Positions 49,211 through 61,165 are shown, counted from the stretch's first letter. The stretch is 64,000 nucleotides of DNA from Isoetes taiwanensis (GCA_021234155.1 JAJEKV010000093.1:3403174-3467173), one strand, 5' to 3'. Notes: generated from the letters alone by a model not told the origin. Made by a program: numbers and translations.

Positions 49211-50720
49211 TTGCAATGCAATTTCGACGATATCCAGCGACTTCGGTTAAGAGGATTGAAGAGTCCTTGCCAACGGATGTGGATTTCAGGGAAGTATGGG
49301 CAAGCCTTTCTAAGGAGGCTAGAACAGATAAAGAGCGGGAGGCCTTCAAGCATTATAAGAAGGAAGGCAACCTGTTATACCATAAGAACAAGTTGTGCGT
49401 GGCCCGAATCATCAGATGTAAGGAAATTGATCCTCCACGACACGCACAACAGCCCAATAGCTGGCCATGCGGGATTCATGAAAACATATTTCAAAGTGCG
49501 CAGCAGCTATTATTGGCCAGGAATGAAGAAGCAAATAGCTCGCTACATCAAGGAATGTCACCTATGCCGCCAGACGGCTATGAGCAGCTTCAATTCCTGT
49601 GGGCATTAGAGCCATTAGCGTGCCAAACGCTAAGTGGGAGGTAATCAAGATGGACTTCATCACAGACTCCCGGGCGACAAGAAGAGGGAAGGATGCCTTG
49701 ATGGTAGTGGTCCACAAGTTGTCTAAGATGGCACATTTTGTGCCTTGCGTGACCACGATACGCCTATGGATACAAAGAAAGCTCTTCACCAAAGAGATCT
49801 TCGTGCTTCATGGCATGCCAAGGGAGATCATCTCCCATGTGGATCCGGTTCATGAGCGCCTTTTGGCAAGACCTCTTTGGCGATAATCCGCATCGGTTAT
49901 CCATGAGCACAAGATATCATCCTCGACGGATGGCCGACGGAGCGGACCAACAGGATTTTAGAGGACATGCTACGTAAACTATGTCCGAATAAGCAAAGTA
50001 TGTGGGAAGAATTTATTCACTTGGTGGAGTTTGCATACAATAGCACCAAGCAGAATCATCCCAAATGTCGCCGCTTATGATCAATTACGGCTATCGCTGT
50101 TTAACTCCGCACACTTGGCACAACCCCGCGTCAAAAGTGGAAGTTTCGGCAGCAGATGTTGGCGGATATGCGCAGCCTTGTGGAAGAGGTTCGAGGGTAC
50201 CGCTAGCAGCAAAGAAGTCGACAAAAGAGCATCGCCGACAAGCATCGAACAAAGAAGAGAGTTCAAAGTTGGAGATGATGTTTGGCTCAAGATCAAGGTG
50301 AAGCAGCTAAGCTCAGATCGGAATTGCAAGAAGCTTGCTCCAAGGTGGGCTGGACCTTCGTAATAGTCGAGAGTAGGTAATCAATCCTACAAGCTAGAAT
50401 TGCCAAAGACACCTAAAGATTCATAAGGTCTTCCACGGAGTTTGTTGAAGAAGCATACTCCAAATCCGCACGAAGTCTTGATTCGCCAACGTTGTTGGAA
50501 ATGACTGAGGAGGAAAGCTGGAAATAGTTCCAGAATTGATTCTTGATAAAGCTTTCAAGAAAACGAGGAGATCGTAATTCCTCCAAAGATTTGGTCAAGG
50601 GAAACACTTACCGCTGGAAGACGCGACGCGGGTACTTAAGAAAGATTTAGTAAAGCAAGATCCACAGCTTTATGGAGCAATGGGACGGCAAGGTCATCTC
50701 CAAGAAATCGCTCGTGCATG
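49211..50720 (+). pseudogene. Chromovirus integrase and chromodomain
   Basis: HHCC zinc domain HDTHNSPIAGHAGF with CHLCR (49,435-49,570) in a 132-aa open frame. Catalytic core: VIKMDFITD near 49,645, DPVFMSAFW-like sequence near 49,840 and TERTNRILEDMLR near 49,935. Then EEFIHLVEFAYNSTK and KVGDDVWLK-like text near 50,265. The tail has KVFH-SLLKKHTPNPHEV near 50,430-50,480, then LVKGKHLPLEDAT at about 50,590-50,640, which fits the chromodomain pattern LVKWKxLPxEDATWE. This places the element in the chromoviruses. Confidence 0.85.
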
Positions 50721-51602
50721 TCGATTTGTGTAGGTTAATTTCGTGTAGTTAAGATTAATCCACGCATGCAACCTATGCTTAGTATGGGTCGACAGCGTTG
50801 TTACCCCATGATGGGACCACTACTGTGATCTCTAGGGCGGGTGTAATGTCAATGTAGGCATGACCGCAAGTTTCCGCTTGGGCGCAGTGGAAGGTAGATT
50901 AGAAAGTCTACTTGCCCCACGGAAGTAGACGACCTCGAGAGAAAGGAGGTCATGAAGGAATGCATTGATAGGGAAAGCACCTTTAGCCCCATATATGCTT
51001 TGATAGGAGGAATCTATCCTTCATACCCCACGCTGAAGGATATCCTCCACGCTGGGCAACTAGAGGTGTAGGCATGAGCGCATATAGGCATATAGGGCGC
51101 CTCCGCCGCCATAATGGAAGATTCACCCTCTTCCACGCCGGAGATTAGCCATGCATCCATGTAGATAGGTGGGGTGGTCACCATATAACCAAAATTTTAT
51201 TTAATAATTAAATGGTACTAACGTAGTGTCGACCAATTGGGCAGCCAAGAGAGCGCCCCTGAGGGCAAGGAGGTCGGTTATGAAGACTTGCAACACAAAT
51301 TTTGTTGGAATGTGTTGCAAGGAATGAAGAGTACCCTGACGTTAATTCTAAATTTTGATAAACTTAATTGTAATGTTAAGTGAATTTTGGAGTAACTGCT
51401 AGTAATGTTGTGAATTGATAAGTTATGTTATAATATAACAATGTGATAATGTCATAAAAATATTACCTTAAGGTAATTTTAATAAATGTGTAGGAATTAT
51501 AGTAGCGATCGTGATGTATCAAGTTGTTGCAAGTTAGGTTGATCCCAAGGTGGGAGATACCAACGATGATGCGGGACAAAGATCATTTCAAGGTGGGGAG
51601 AA
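50721..51602 (+). other. Chromovirus 3' untranslated region
   Basis: No coding signal between the chromodomain and the LTR. It ends in AAGGTGGGGAGAA, a polypurine tract, directly before TGTGACGCTCC. Confidence 0.6.
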
Positions 51603-53243
51603 TGTGACGCTCCAAAGACAAAGATATGCCCCGTGACGATACCGCATCGCCAACACACGCCGCACACGCCACACCCACCGACGGTACGCTGAAGGCAGGT
51701 AGCCAGTGAGTAGCCCTAGGGGGTAACTTCTGTTTAAATATGTGTAACTATTAATGTGCACATTTTCCAATGTACACATTAATGTGGGCACACATTTCCA
51801 AGTGGACACTTCATGCCAAGTGGGCCACACCATAGGGTGTACTAATGTGCACATTTTCCAATGTAACATATTAATGTGGGCACACATTTCCATGTGTGCA
51901 CATTTGGCCACCTAGCCCTTAAAGGCAGGGCTCCATTTCCAATTATCCCACATGCCAAAGGGGATAATTGGAAACCCTAGCCAACCCCTTGTCTATATAG
52001 GGTAGGAAACCCTAACTAGCCCAATTTTCGATTTTAGGCTTTAGAACTGCTTTGGCTGCTTCTAACAAATTAAAACCGCATCCCCACTCGACCGGGAGAA
52101 TTGCACCCTTAGTTCCTCTAGATTCGAAAAAGCCAACAGGATGGTCGAAAGCTCAGTCGAGAGGAGCCCCTCAAGGATTGTGTATTTGGTTAATTAGATA
52201 GTCTAAACCCTATTTTAGTCCTAGAATCAGTAGGTTTAGCCTATTTAATTGCCCATAACAGCCCTCTAGATCTCTAGATAGCAGATTCTAACCAAAGAAC
52301 CTAACTCTATGTTGTAGATTAGATCTTGTTCTTAGTTCTTCGTGATGTATATGGATGATGTATCTCTATGAACTCCTTGTATTGGGAAGGGGTAGAGACC
52401 TAAAGCTTTGTAGTTGATGCTCCTAGAGTAGCCTCTAGCACAATCGAGATTCGGCCTCAGGCACAAGAGCCACACCGGATGTGGGTGAAGGGCCGACGGG
52501 CCGAGAAGGAGGTTCGTGGTTCGACTCCTTGAACGATCCCTATGGTGTTAGTGCTACCGGGATCATTGTGACTAGGTCTAATGGCTTACCACCGAAAGCG
52601 GTAAGGCATGGGCTCGAACCTGAAGTGGTGTACACTTTCCGCTGGGTTCACACGGCAAAGGGCCCTCTAGTCACCTTGAGTCAAAGATGTAGACCTCCGA
52701 GGGAGTGATCCCTACCCGCCCCATCGAACCGGGAGATGGAACCCGTGAATAGCCCTTTGGCTATGCATCCGCTGGCTACCAGTCCCGACACTTTTCAGAC
52801 CACTCCAAAGTGTGCAATGTGGGAGGGGCGGATGGAGTGGACAACCCTAAGCCATGCTCATATGCCGCCCAAATCCATTGCCATGAATTTGGCCCGCAAT
52901 GAACCTCCGGAGACCTGCCGGGCTACCATCCTTGAGTCCGAGCCTTGGGTAGGATCCCCTATGTGATGTGCCGATATTTGTCTATGCAGATATGTGGAGG
53001 ACCATCCTTCGAGATGGTCACATGATGTTGATGTATGTGCTAATCGACATATGCGTTTACGCTTCCGCAGCTAGGTAGGCCCCCGAGGAAGACGGGTGTA
53101 ATGACCTTTTCCACTCTTCCCACCGGAACCCGGCTGTGGTGGTTGCAAAGTCATGTGGAGGGCCCCGTATTAGCATGGAGCTGGTATGGGGATGAACTTC
53201 CTGCTTGTATACGGTGAGTGCACCCTATAACAGTAGGGGACGA
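51603..53243 (+). repeat. Second LTR of the 13.4-kb chromovirus
   Basis: Starts TGTGACGCTCC and aligns with 39,888-41,547. Differences are mainly 1-3-bp indels near CG/CC-rich words. It ends at GTAGGGGACG, lacking the final CCACA, and the next bases (ATCCTGATTCTAAA) belong to an integrase. Confidence 0.85.
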
Positions 53244-54130
53244 TCCTGATTCTAAATTTATGAGTGCATTTTGGCACCCACTCTTCAAAGACCATCCGCA
53301 TTTAAGCCTCTCCATGAGCACGGGCTTATCATCCACGCATGATGGTCGACGGAGAGGACGAATCGCATCATCGAAGATATGCTTAGAAGTTATGTGGAAT
53401 AAGCAATCCAAGTGGGATGATTTTATCCACTTGGTGGAATTCCGCCTACACAAGACTAAGGTGAGTCATCGCAGATGTCTCCTTTATGATTAATTACGTA
53501 CCACCAGCCTAACCCCTCGATACTTGGCACAATCATGTGTCAAAGGTTGAAGTATCCCAACAGATGTTAGGGATATGCGAGGCTGTGGAAGAGGTAAAGG
53601 GTTATCTATTGGCAAAGAAGTGGTTAGCAGAAGAGTGCACTGCCAAAAGTGCAGGACCGTGAGGGAGTTCAAAGTAGGCTTATAAGGTATGGTTAAAGAT
53701 TAAGGTGAAGTGCTAAGCTTCTCAAGATAGGGAATTGTAAAGAAGCTTGCCCCTAGGTGGGCTGGTCCGTCAAGATTTTGAGAGAGTGGGCCTCAAGCCT
53801 ACAAGTTGGATCTTTCCTACCATCTTAAAGTTCACAAGGTCTTCCACGTGAAGTCTATTGAAAAGGCACGATCCTAACCCCGATGAGGTTTTGGATACTC
53901 CAACTTTGTTGGAAATGACTGAGAGCAAGTGAAATTGTGCCTAAGTTGTTTTTGATAAGTCGCTCAAGAAGACTAGGAGGTCTCAGCCTCCAATATTTGG
54001 TCAAGTGGAAGCACTTGCCCGTGGAAGACGCTGGCATGGGTATTGAAGCGTGATTTGGAGAAGCAATACCCGCAGTTTATGAAGGAGTTTGATGGGCGGT
54101 CGCTCCTAATTGATCGCCTTGACTCTGCCG
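53240..54130 (+). pseudogene. 3' part of a second chromovirus: integrase and chromodomain
   Basis: Begins inside the integrase core with DPDSKFMSAFWHPLFKD. Then come MSTG-S-THDGRRRGRI and KQSKWDDFIHLVEF near 53,400-53,440, the C-terminal part and KLDL-yHLKVHKVFHV near 53,805-53,850, and VEALA-like text covering LVKWKHLPVEDA and VLKRDLEKQYPQFMKEF near 53,995-54,090. Related to, but clearly diverged from, the first element. Its 5' half is absent here. Confidence 0.8.
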
Positions 54131-54812
54131 GCTGTTAGCTAGCATGTTTTTAGTTAGCCTTAAGTTCGCTCATGCATTCGCCTTAGGAGAGTGCATGTGC
54201 CAGCATTTGGATCGTGTAGGCGGCGATGAGATACGCCTTTAGGGCATTCTAGGCCAACATGCACCAAGAGGTGCGCATTTAACCACCAGGGTCATGTGAG
54301 TGAGGAATAAAGCATGGTGGGCTATGATGGGACATCGATCGGATGCTCTCTATGCCACGCGCGCGGGGACGACACCGCCGTGGGAGGGTCATGGTGAAGT
54401 TAAAGTGATCATGCGCTGATGATGGGATCGTGAGACGTTCCTCAGCTTAAACCCGGGGCATGATGCACTGGGGTGTGCTCGGAACCGGGTAACCGAGTAC
54501 AAGGTAGCACTTGATCATGGGCGATGATGGGAGCATCTTAAATGATCCTTAAGCTGAAATCCGAAAGGGCCATGATCGAGTGCAAGGTAGTAGGATAATC
54601 TTGAGCTAGTAGTTCGGCTCAAGGAGGAAGGGGTTGATCCCCTAAAACCACAAATTATTAACTAAACTAACGTAATGTGCTACTTGTGCAGGACGATCAT
54701 AGGAGGGGCCGACAAGGGCGCATTACGTCGATGGCGGGAGGCATAATTTAGTTGGAATTATGACCATATTTTGATATATTGATATATGATGATGTTTAAA
54801 CTTATTATGATA
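54131..54812. other. Non-coding 3' region of the second chromovirus
   Basis: Rich in CCGATG and GATGATGGGA words and without reading frames. It continues after the Helitron at 57,016-57,188, where GGACAGCATTGTCC and a purine tract precede the next LTR. Confidence 0.45.
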
Positions 54813-57015
54813 CTAGTAACGGTGCCCAGCGTTGCTGGGCATATGTTGAGTATCTATAAATGATAAGGTAGCAATGTTGCCGAGGTGCTACTCACCTGTA
54901 GATTATCCTTTCATTTAGTCTCTACCTTGCTTTCCAATTCATCCCTCTCTTAGAAGCTGCTGCATTCATGTTCCTGAGCCTAGAATAGCTTGATGCATTG
55001 GCAAAGTTTCTTAATGTCTTTCATCTTTGCTTACTCTTAACCGAGGCTAAGAATTTTTTAATGTCTTCCATGTTTGCTTGCCTTTAAACAAAGCTAGTGA
55101 GCAACCTTGGGTGAGTGGTTGCTAGGCTTCCGTAGAAAAGATATTCCACTTAAAGGGCATATAAATGTTTGGTGACTCTTGAAATACGATATACATTAGT
55201 ATTTTGTTGGGCATTCAGAGTTGGTATGTTATAAGAAGCACATCATCCTTAACTTGGGGCTAAATATTTCGGTTGGTGTTAAAAGTAGAGCAAACTTGGA
55301 AAGAAGCAACCCCAAAGATAATAAGAAAATGTGCTAGCAAAGCTAAAGGTTGCACAAATTAAGATTATATACATACGATTTTAGATATTTGCCTCTATAG
55401 TGCAAGATATGCAAAAATGGGTTATCATTATTAAGTGACCCCTTTAATTCATATCCCGCTCATGCATATGCTCTCGATGCACAAAGCTTTTTCATTTTGA
55501 TTGCAATGGTTAAATGCTTATTCATCTCCACTTCTCCATCGCTCAACTCCACATTTATACTAATGAATAAAATGTGCAAATTTCTCAAAACATACATTCA
55601 TCAACGTACAAAATTTGTAAGAACGCCTTGTTAAACATGTACGTAAAATCCATCTTCTAAGATATTGCAAAGGCCATCAAAACATCAATCATAAAAACAT
55701 CAACCATATTTAACACTTACATTTCGGCTTCATGTGGTTCATGCCTTTGATATGCTTCAGGATTCTCTAAAAGGTTTTCATATGTCAAATGCAAGCAGCC
55801 CAGAGATGTGACAGAAAATAGAATTTATATGCCATAGATGACATACAACTGCACCTGTTAGAGATTTGTTGAGCCGCAAAAGATAATGCATTCTCTCAAC
55901 ATTTGCATTTGTAAGGCATCTATAGAATATGCTTACCAGCACATAGACTTGGCATCATAGACTTGGCATCATGGGAGATGCCATGGTCCCTGCAAGCAAA
56001 TAACAATTAGATATTAATAAGTGAAGTTAATCGATACTTCACATAAACATTATGTGCAGCCTGTAGTAAACATAGCCTAAGAGAGAAACCATACGAATGG
56101 AGTCGAGTGCACTGCATTCCTTCTATTAAATCACCATACATTATGGATAGGAGCAAGGCCAAAGGATCAGAGACATATATCAATGCTGTGGCATAGAAAT
56201 AAACACGACCAGATCCAGCATGCTTTGGTGGTTTTGTAAACCCCAATACCAAATGCCAGTAATTTTTCCAAATGTTGAAGCCCATCCAAAGAGCTCCCTA
56301 GAAGATAAGCCATTTGCATATTTAAATTTCGGACAAAAGCATAGAACAAAGAACCAAGAAATTTACCTCTAATCGGGGCATCCCCGCTTCAAATCAACCA
56401 TACCTCAACCATATCTTGTACCAAGCTTCCATCCAAAATCCGCTGCCCATGCAAATTTGGGTGCCTAGATGCTCCAACCGGCCGCCTCGCCAAAAACCCA
56501 CCATCCACCTTCTAAACTAAAAGGTATTTTTGCTCATGCCAACAATTTTCTTCGCTTGAAATCTTTGATTTCCTCCGGATTTCATGGCCCAAAGCTTTCT
56601 TTCTTCCACATCAAAACCGCTGCCTTGGCTCGAAATCCGACTTCCTTGGCTTAGAATCCGATTTTGGCGCCTCCGCCTAATACGCTGCCCTCGCGGTAAA
56701 ACCGCTACCCCAGGTTGCCCCTTTGCAAATTCCTCCCGCAGCCCTTTGGCTCAATCCGCTGCCTCGCTTTGGCTCTCCTCGCCTATGGCTTTACACCCTG
56801 GCTGCCAAATAGCCATGCCACCCTGCTCAAACCCAAGCCGGATCTACCTCCACGGATTAGCTCCCGGCCCCGCCCGCCATGAAGGAGAAACCTAAAAGAA
56901 AGGTAAGCTGAAAGAAAAGGTGGAGATGATGCCACGCGGTCTATAAAAAAATCCAAACCGTCCAATTCAAAGTGTCGTTCAAGACAGACATACATTAAAA
57001 TTTTATAATATAGGA
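54813..57015 (-). mobile_element. Non-autonomous Helitron
   Basis: On the minus strand the 5' end is TCCTATATTATAAAATTTTA after a host A. The 3' end is an 8-bp-stem hairpin TGCCCAGCAACGCTGGGCA, then CCGTTA and CTAG followed by a host T. These are the standard Helitron marks: TC start, hairpin 5-10 bp before CTRR, insertion between A and T, no target duplication and no terminal inverted repeats. No Rep/helicase is present in 2.2 kb. Small open frames inside (for example 56,285-56,007, minus) are not assigned, so gene capture is not shown. Confidence 0.85.
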
Positions 57016-57119
57016 TGCCTATTGTAAGGCTATGTAAATTTTGTATAGACATAAGCATAGCCTATGCGATATATTAATGAAACAATAACTTTTCCCTATA
57101 TATTTATCTTGTTGTTGTT

Positions 57120-57670
57120 TTGCAGGATCAAGGTAGGTTCGTCACCTTAGCGCAATGCTGAGGACAGCATTGTCCTAAGGGGGGAGAATGTGACGTTCCA
57201 GGGGAAAATACGCTATGAATACGTATATTCCTGGACCCGTCACTATACAAGTCTACCTATGTAGACTTGTATACCTTAGAATGTGGCAAGGGGTGCACAT
57301 CTAAGTTAATTCCTTAACTTAGATAACCTTAGGATAAGGCCCTTTTCCACATGGCCTTATCCTATTGGGCAGCTGCCACACGGCCCCATCCTAGTGGTGC
57401 CACGTGGCATCCTATGTGGACCCTACCCTATATTAGCATTAACCCTAACCCTAGGCCTCTTTTCCAGCCCTAGCACCCAGTGACTCATCTACGCATTCGA
57501 AACCCCGTTTCGAATATTGTTTGTTGTGGCATAGACTGGTGCAGCAGCCCCAGTAGGGTAGATTCGTTCGTGGAGCAAGAGCAGCCTGACTCGATTCGAA
57601 GACCATGGAGATGCCCCGATCTGGAGGGAGAGCTTCGGGAGCAGGTATGTAGAGTAGTAGTTACAGTAGT
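57120..57670 (+). mobile_element. End of a gypsy element and start of its LTR (third LTR type)
   Basis: GCGCAATGCTGAGGACAGC, then CCTAAGGGGGGAGAA as the polypurine tract, then TGTGACGTTCCAGGGG at 57,189 begins an LTR. Inside are GTATACG-like palindromes, CCCTATATTAGC as a TATA region near 57,428 and a GAGCAAGAGCAGCC-type leader. Similarity to an LTR fades at about 57,670. The start matches the split LTR at 35,081 for only about 12 bases, so it is a different family. Confidence 0.65.
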
Positions 57671-57679
57671 CCATCTGGA

Positions 57680-59343
57680 ATTAGCATTCCCAACATCCAA
57701 TATCTCCACATCAGGAGTCTGAATGTGTGGGATAACTTCCGTGTCTTGAACAACATGAGCAGGAGGTTGAAACATGACAGATGAGTTGCACTCAAGGTGG
57801 TGAAGAAGAGTGGTTGCTGAGCGTCATCAAGCAGTGGTTGCTTCATGACGCGTGGACATCCACTGTGTCCGAGAGGGAAGTTCAGATCCGAAAAATGATC
57901 GATACGTTGGATGCGATTGCAAGGAGCCAGGTAGGGGTCGAAAGTAAAAGCAGCCAATACCTGGTCCTAATCAAGAGTCATCTCGCCCCAAGGATCAGCA
58001 TATTCGTGTAGGATGACAGAGAGGCGCTTTCGCAGGAGGAGCCCCGAACTTGATAAATGTTCTCAGGCTTCTTCGGAATCGGGTGACCGAGAGAGAAGGT
58101 TCAAAAGATGTTCGACCAAATGATCTTGCCAATTTCCAAATACATGGTGGCATTGAGGTGACCATCGATAATGACAAGTTGTTGGTCCGTGGCCCGAGAA
58201 TGGATACTTTTGGCCCGACGGAGAAAAGGTCTCACACCAACATTTCATAATCACCCGATCTTCCCCGCTTTCCAAACACCGAATTCTAAGGGGAATCTGA
58301 GATCGCCTATATTGATGTGAAGAAGAGGCGACGCCTTTGAGGGTGCGTGATATGGCCATTAGCCAATTTGATGTCATATGGGGCACGATAAAAGTTGTTT
58401 GATGCCCATTTGCTTTAAGTGAGTTTATTCGTGGATGAGATTGACAAAGACTACCCCTCTAATTTGAACATGGTTGACTTGTTGATTGCCCACCGTGGCA
58501 TGTACCGGGTGTGGAGGTAGCTGACGCCCCAACCAAAACCGTGGGAAGGGCAACCGTCCTTTGAGAGCGTGACACGGTTTCAAAATAGTTGCCGCACATA
58601 AAGGAATTTTGATTTTGCTAGCTCCTCTTGGAGTTCCAACGCACATGAGAAAATGGATGAGCAGAGAGTAAGCGAAAAGAACTTTTTGAGAAGCTCCACC
58701 TCTCGGCAATATTCGGATATGTCCGAGAGCCGGAGGTTGAGATGATAAGGTGCGCCCCGACATCGGGCTGAAGCTCGTGGTGGCATGTACATTAGCCGCA
58801 GAAGGCCCTTCAAAAGATTTTGCATGAGGTTCATAATACTTTGTCGGACTTTGGGCATGACATGAGGCATGAGTTTCTCCAAATCTGGGGCAAAGGGAAC
58901 CTTTTTTCCCGCCATGAGGATCGTGGTCGACGCAAAAAGGTGCTGCGCACTATGAGGAAGAATGGTTAAGGGACGGCATACTGGGCGGAAACCAAACCAA
59001 CCCAATTGACGGCTGAATTGGAGGATTAAGAGCCCGAAAAATTTCTTCCCGGCTTGTTGATCCATCCGAGGATTTGGTGCAGGAGCTGGTTGATACCTTG
59101 ATTGTTGAGGCACGCGGGTGGTTTTCGAAGAACGAGCGGCGAGGGCCTTGTTTGCCATTGGCGCATCCAAAGTTGATAGGGCCGCGGAGGCGCCGGGATG
59201 TGGTCCATTCGGCCCGGAAGTTGGACTTGAACTTGAGGAAGTTGAGGACACGCCGCGGGTGGTATGACCATTATTCTTGACAAAGGATAACACTGAGCTT
59301 TAGAAGGATCAAAAGGGGGGCGATTGCTTGGTCCCCGTGGTTG
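57680..59343. other. Unassigned sequence with a 237-aa minus frame
   Basis: The longest frame is 59,293-58,580 (minus, 237 aa), with an Ala/Pro/Gln-rich first part (PQQSRYQPAPAPNPRM) and a helical second part (DLEKLMPHVMPKVRQSIMNL). It lies directly behind the minus-strand gag and may be a later part of that element. Plus-strand frames at 57,781-58,250 (FQIHGGIEVTIDNDKLLVRG) are equally unassigned. Confidence 0.35.
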
Positions 59344-60762
59344 CTAAGATTGTTGAGACTGTAGATACTGTTGAAGTGGTTGCGCTTGAAATTGCTGAGG
59401 TTGATATGCCGTTTGTTGCTGGGTCGTGGTTTGAACTTGATAAACCATCTTTTGTCTGAAAGGAGTAGGATGAGTGCGAGTGCACTTTTCCGTGGCATGA
59501 TTGCACATGTTGCAGCGTTTACAATGAGGTGGGCCATTGGAGGAGTTGCACTCATTTGCCAAATGGCCTTGATATTTGCAGAGGTGGCACCAAATCTGAC
59601 TGCGTTGTGGATTGGCGTGTTGAGGCTGAACAGCAGTCTGAGGAACCATGACAGGTGGAATGAAGGGGAGCTCCTGGAGAGCCATGCCACGGGAGGAAAC
59701 ATTTACTGAATGATTGACAAGGTTGATAGCCTGCTCCAAAGTCTTGGGGCGCAGGTATTCAGTCATGAGGCGGATAGCAGGAGGAAGTCCCTGGAGAAAC
59801 CAGACCAGAATCTGGCTCTGGGTTGGGTACTCTTTGAGTTTGCTGAGGAGGATATGAAGACGATCCGCAAAATCTCTGGCTGACTCCGTGGGCTCTTGTT
59901 GAAGTTCATTGAGTTGCTTGAGATGAAGTTGATCATCATCTGTGGTACCATAGTGAGAAAGAAAAGCAGTTTTCATTTCTGTCCAGCTTTGTTTCCAGTG
60001 GCTTTTGTTTGACATGAGCCATTGATGAGAAGAGCCACGCAGCGTGGTGGAAAAGATGTGGAATTTCAGTTGAGGTTGAGCGTGACCATTTAGGACAGCC
60101 AGAGCCTCAAATTCTTTCATATGAGCTTGAGCACTTTGATCCAAGGGTTTGCCTTTCGTGTTGCCAAAAGTTGGATAAGTCAGCTTGAGATTCTGAAAAG
60201 CTGAGGATGAAGGTCCTTGGTGTGCATACAGAGGTGGTGTATAAGGAACAAACTGGGTTGGAACTTCCATGGGTTCCGTGGGGGGTGGTACAATACCAGA
60301 AAGACCCTGAAGATGTGCAAAAGGAGGTTCTTAGGGTTGAGGACCTTGGGGTACATGGTCATTAGGTTTGAGATCTGTAAGGTTATAAACTGGAAGAGTT
60401 TGGTGAAAAGAAGGAGACTGAGGATATGGAAAAACAGGGGGAGGGCCAAAAGAGACATGAGGATAGCCCTGTCCACCCGGAGGAGATGATGGTTGTGAAG
60501 GCAGAGGTGTATGGCCCGAAGAAATATGGAGGTAGGCATTCTCTGGGGTATGAAAGTAATGTTGAGGAGGCTGAGCCTGATATTGATGAGGTGACTGAGG
60601 TTGGGAGCAATGTTTGCACGCTGGAGGAGGGGAACTAGGACGAGACAGGACACGAGGAGTAGGTGGCGCGGACTGAGCTCTGGATCGAATGTGGCCTCTC
60701 TCAATGTCATAAGCAGTTCCATACATATCACGAACAATTTCGCGTCTTTGATGGCGCTCCAA
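59344..60762 (-). CDS. LTR-retrotransposon gag with two zinc knuckles and one in-frame stop
   Basis: One frame from 60,762 to 59,344 (about 472 codons), interrupted only by TAA at 60,333-60,331. The N-terminal 143 aa are proline/glutamine-rich (SPHQYQAQPPQHYF). The second part starts PYTPPLYAHQGPSSSAFQNL and has the capsid signature KLTYPTFGN, HIFSTTLRGSSHQWL, WTEMKTAFLSHYG and ESARDFADRLHILL. It ends with CCHC knuckles CHLCKYQGHLANEC and CKRCNMCNHATEKC. Gag forms the virus-like particle and binds RNA. No protease or RT follows, so this may be a gag-only non-autonomous element. Confidence 0.85.
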
Positions 60763-60834
60763 TCGAGACGCCGTCTGGGTAAGAAGCTCTCCGAGGAAAA
60801 AGCGGACATTGGAATAGAATAAAGGAAAATAGAA

Positions 60835-60890
60835 TTAGACCCAGCCGGGCGCATGGTGTTTGGGGTCCGGGTTCGAACTCCCCGCAAGAC
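60835..60890 (+). other. tRNA-promoter-like segment
   Basis: GGGTTCGAACTCC at 60,867-60,879 is a good RNA polymerase III B box. GGCGCATGGTG about 14 bases before it resembles an A box, but the spacing is too short for a tRNA. No cloverleaf can be drawn. It may be a SINE remnant or part of the gag element's leader. Confidence 0.3.
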
Positions 60891-60948
60891 AGCCCTCTGT
60901 GAGGACCCATGGATCAAACAGAGGATCCGTAGCCGTGTCCTCACGGGA

Positions 60949-61165
60949 TTTGCAAAAAAAAACAATGAGAAAAACACAAGAAAACAGAAAGCACTAAGAG
61001 AGAACAATGGACAAGCAGTGAACTCTTTGATATCAATAGAGATACATGAGCTCTCGAAATCGAGAGAGAACAGAAAATGAGATAAGATCAAAAACTCATC
61101 TAACCCGTGAGGGCTAGATCTACCGATATATATAGTACAATGGCCTTGGGCCCAATACATACTTT
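60949..61165 (-). repeat. Possible LTR of the minus-strand gag element
   Basis: On the minus strand: TGTATTGGGCCCAAGGCC, then TACTATATATATCGG (TATA), a T-rich leader with TTCTCTCTCGATTTCGAGAG, and an end at TTTTTTTTTGCA before the gag leader. TG and CA termini fit a short LTR of about 215 bp. No second copy was found, so this is tentative. It appears to interrupt the gag of the element to its right. Confidence 0.35.

Larger units (their letters stand above)
39888..53243 (+). mobile_element. Chromovirus (Ty3/gypsy with chromodomain), 13.4 kb, with two extra modules
   Basis: Order: LTR, primer-binding site, three nested palindromes, TATA, lysine-rich module A, fourth palindrome, TATA, ORF0, gag, protease, RT, RNase H, integrase, chromodomain, a non-coding tail, a purine tract GGTGGGGAGAA, and LTR. 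The coding parts are rich in 1-bp indels, but motifs keep family order. The extra modules before gag (42.4-45.8 kb) make it much longer than a typical chromovirus. No clean target duplication is seen: the downstream LTR stops about four bases short and abuts the integrase of another element. Confidence 0.88.

Noticed and set aside
60835-60890. tRNA gene
   Set aside because: A B box is present, but the A-box spacing is too short and no acceptor or anticodon stem can be formed.
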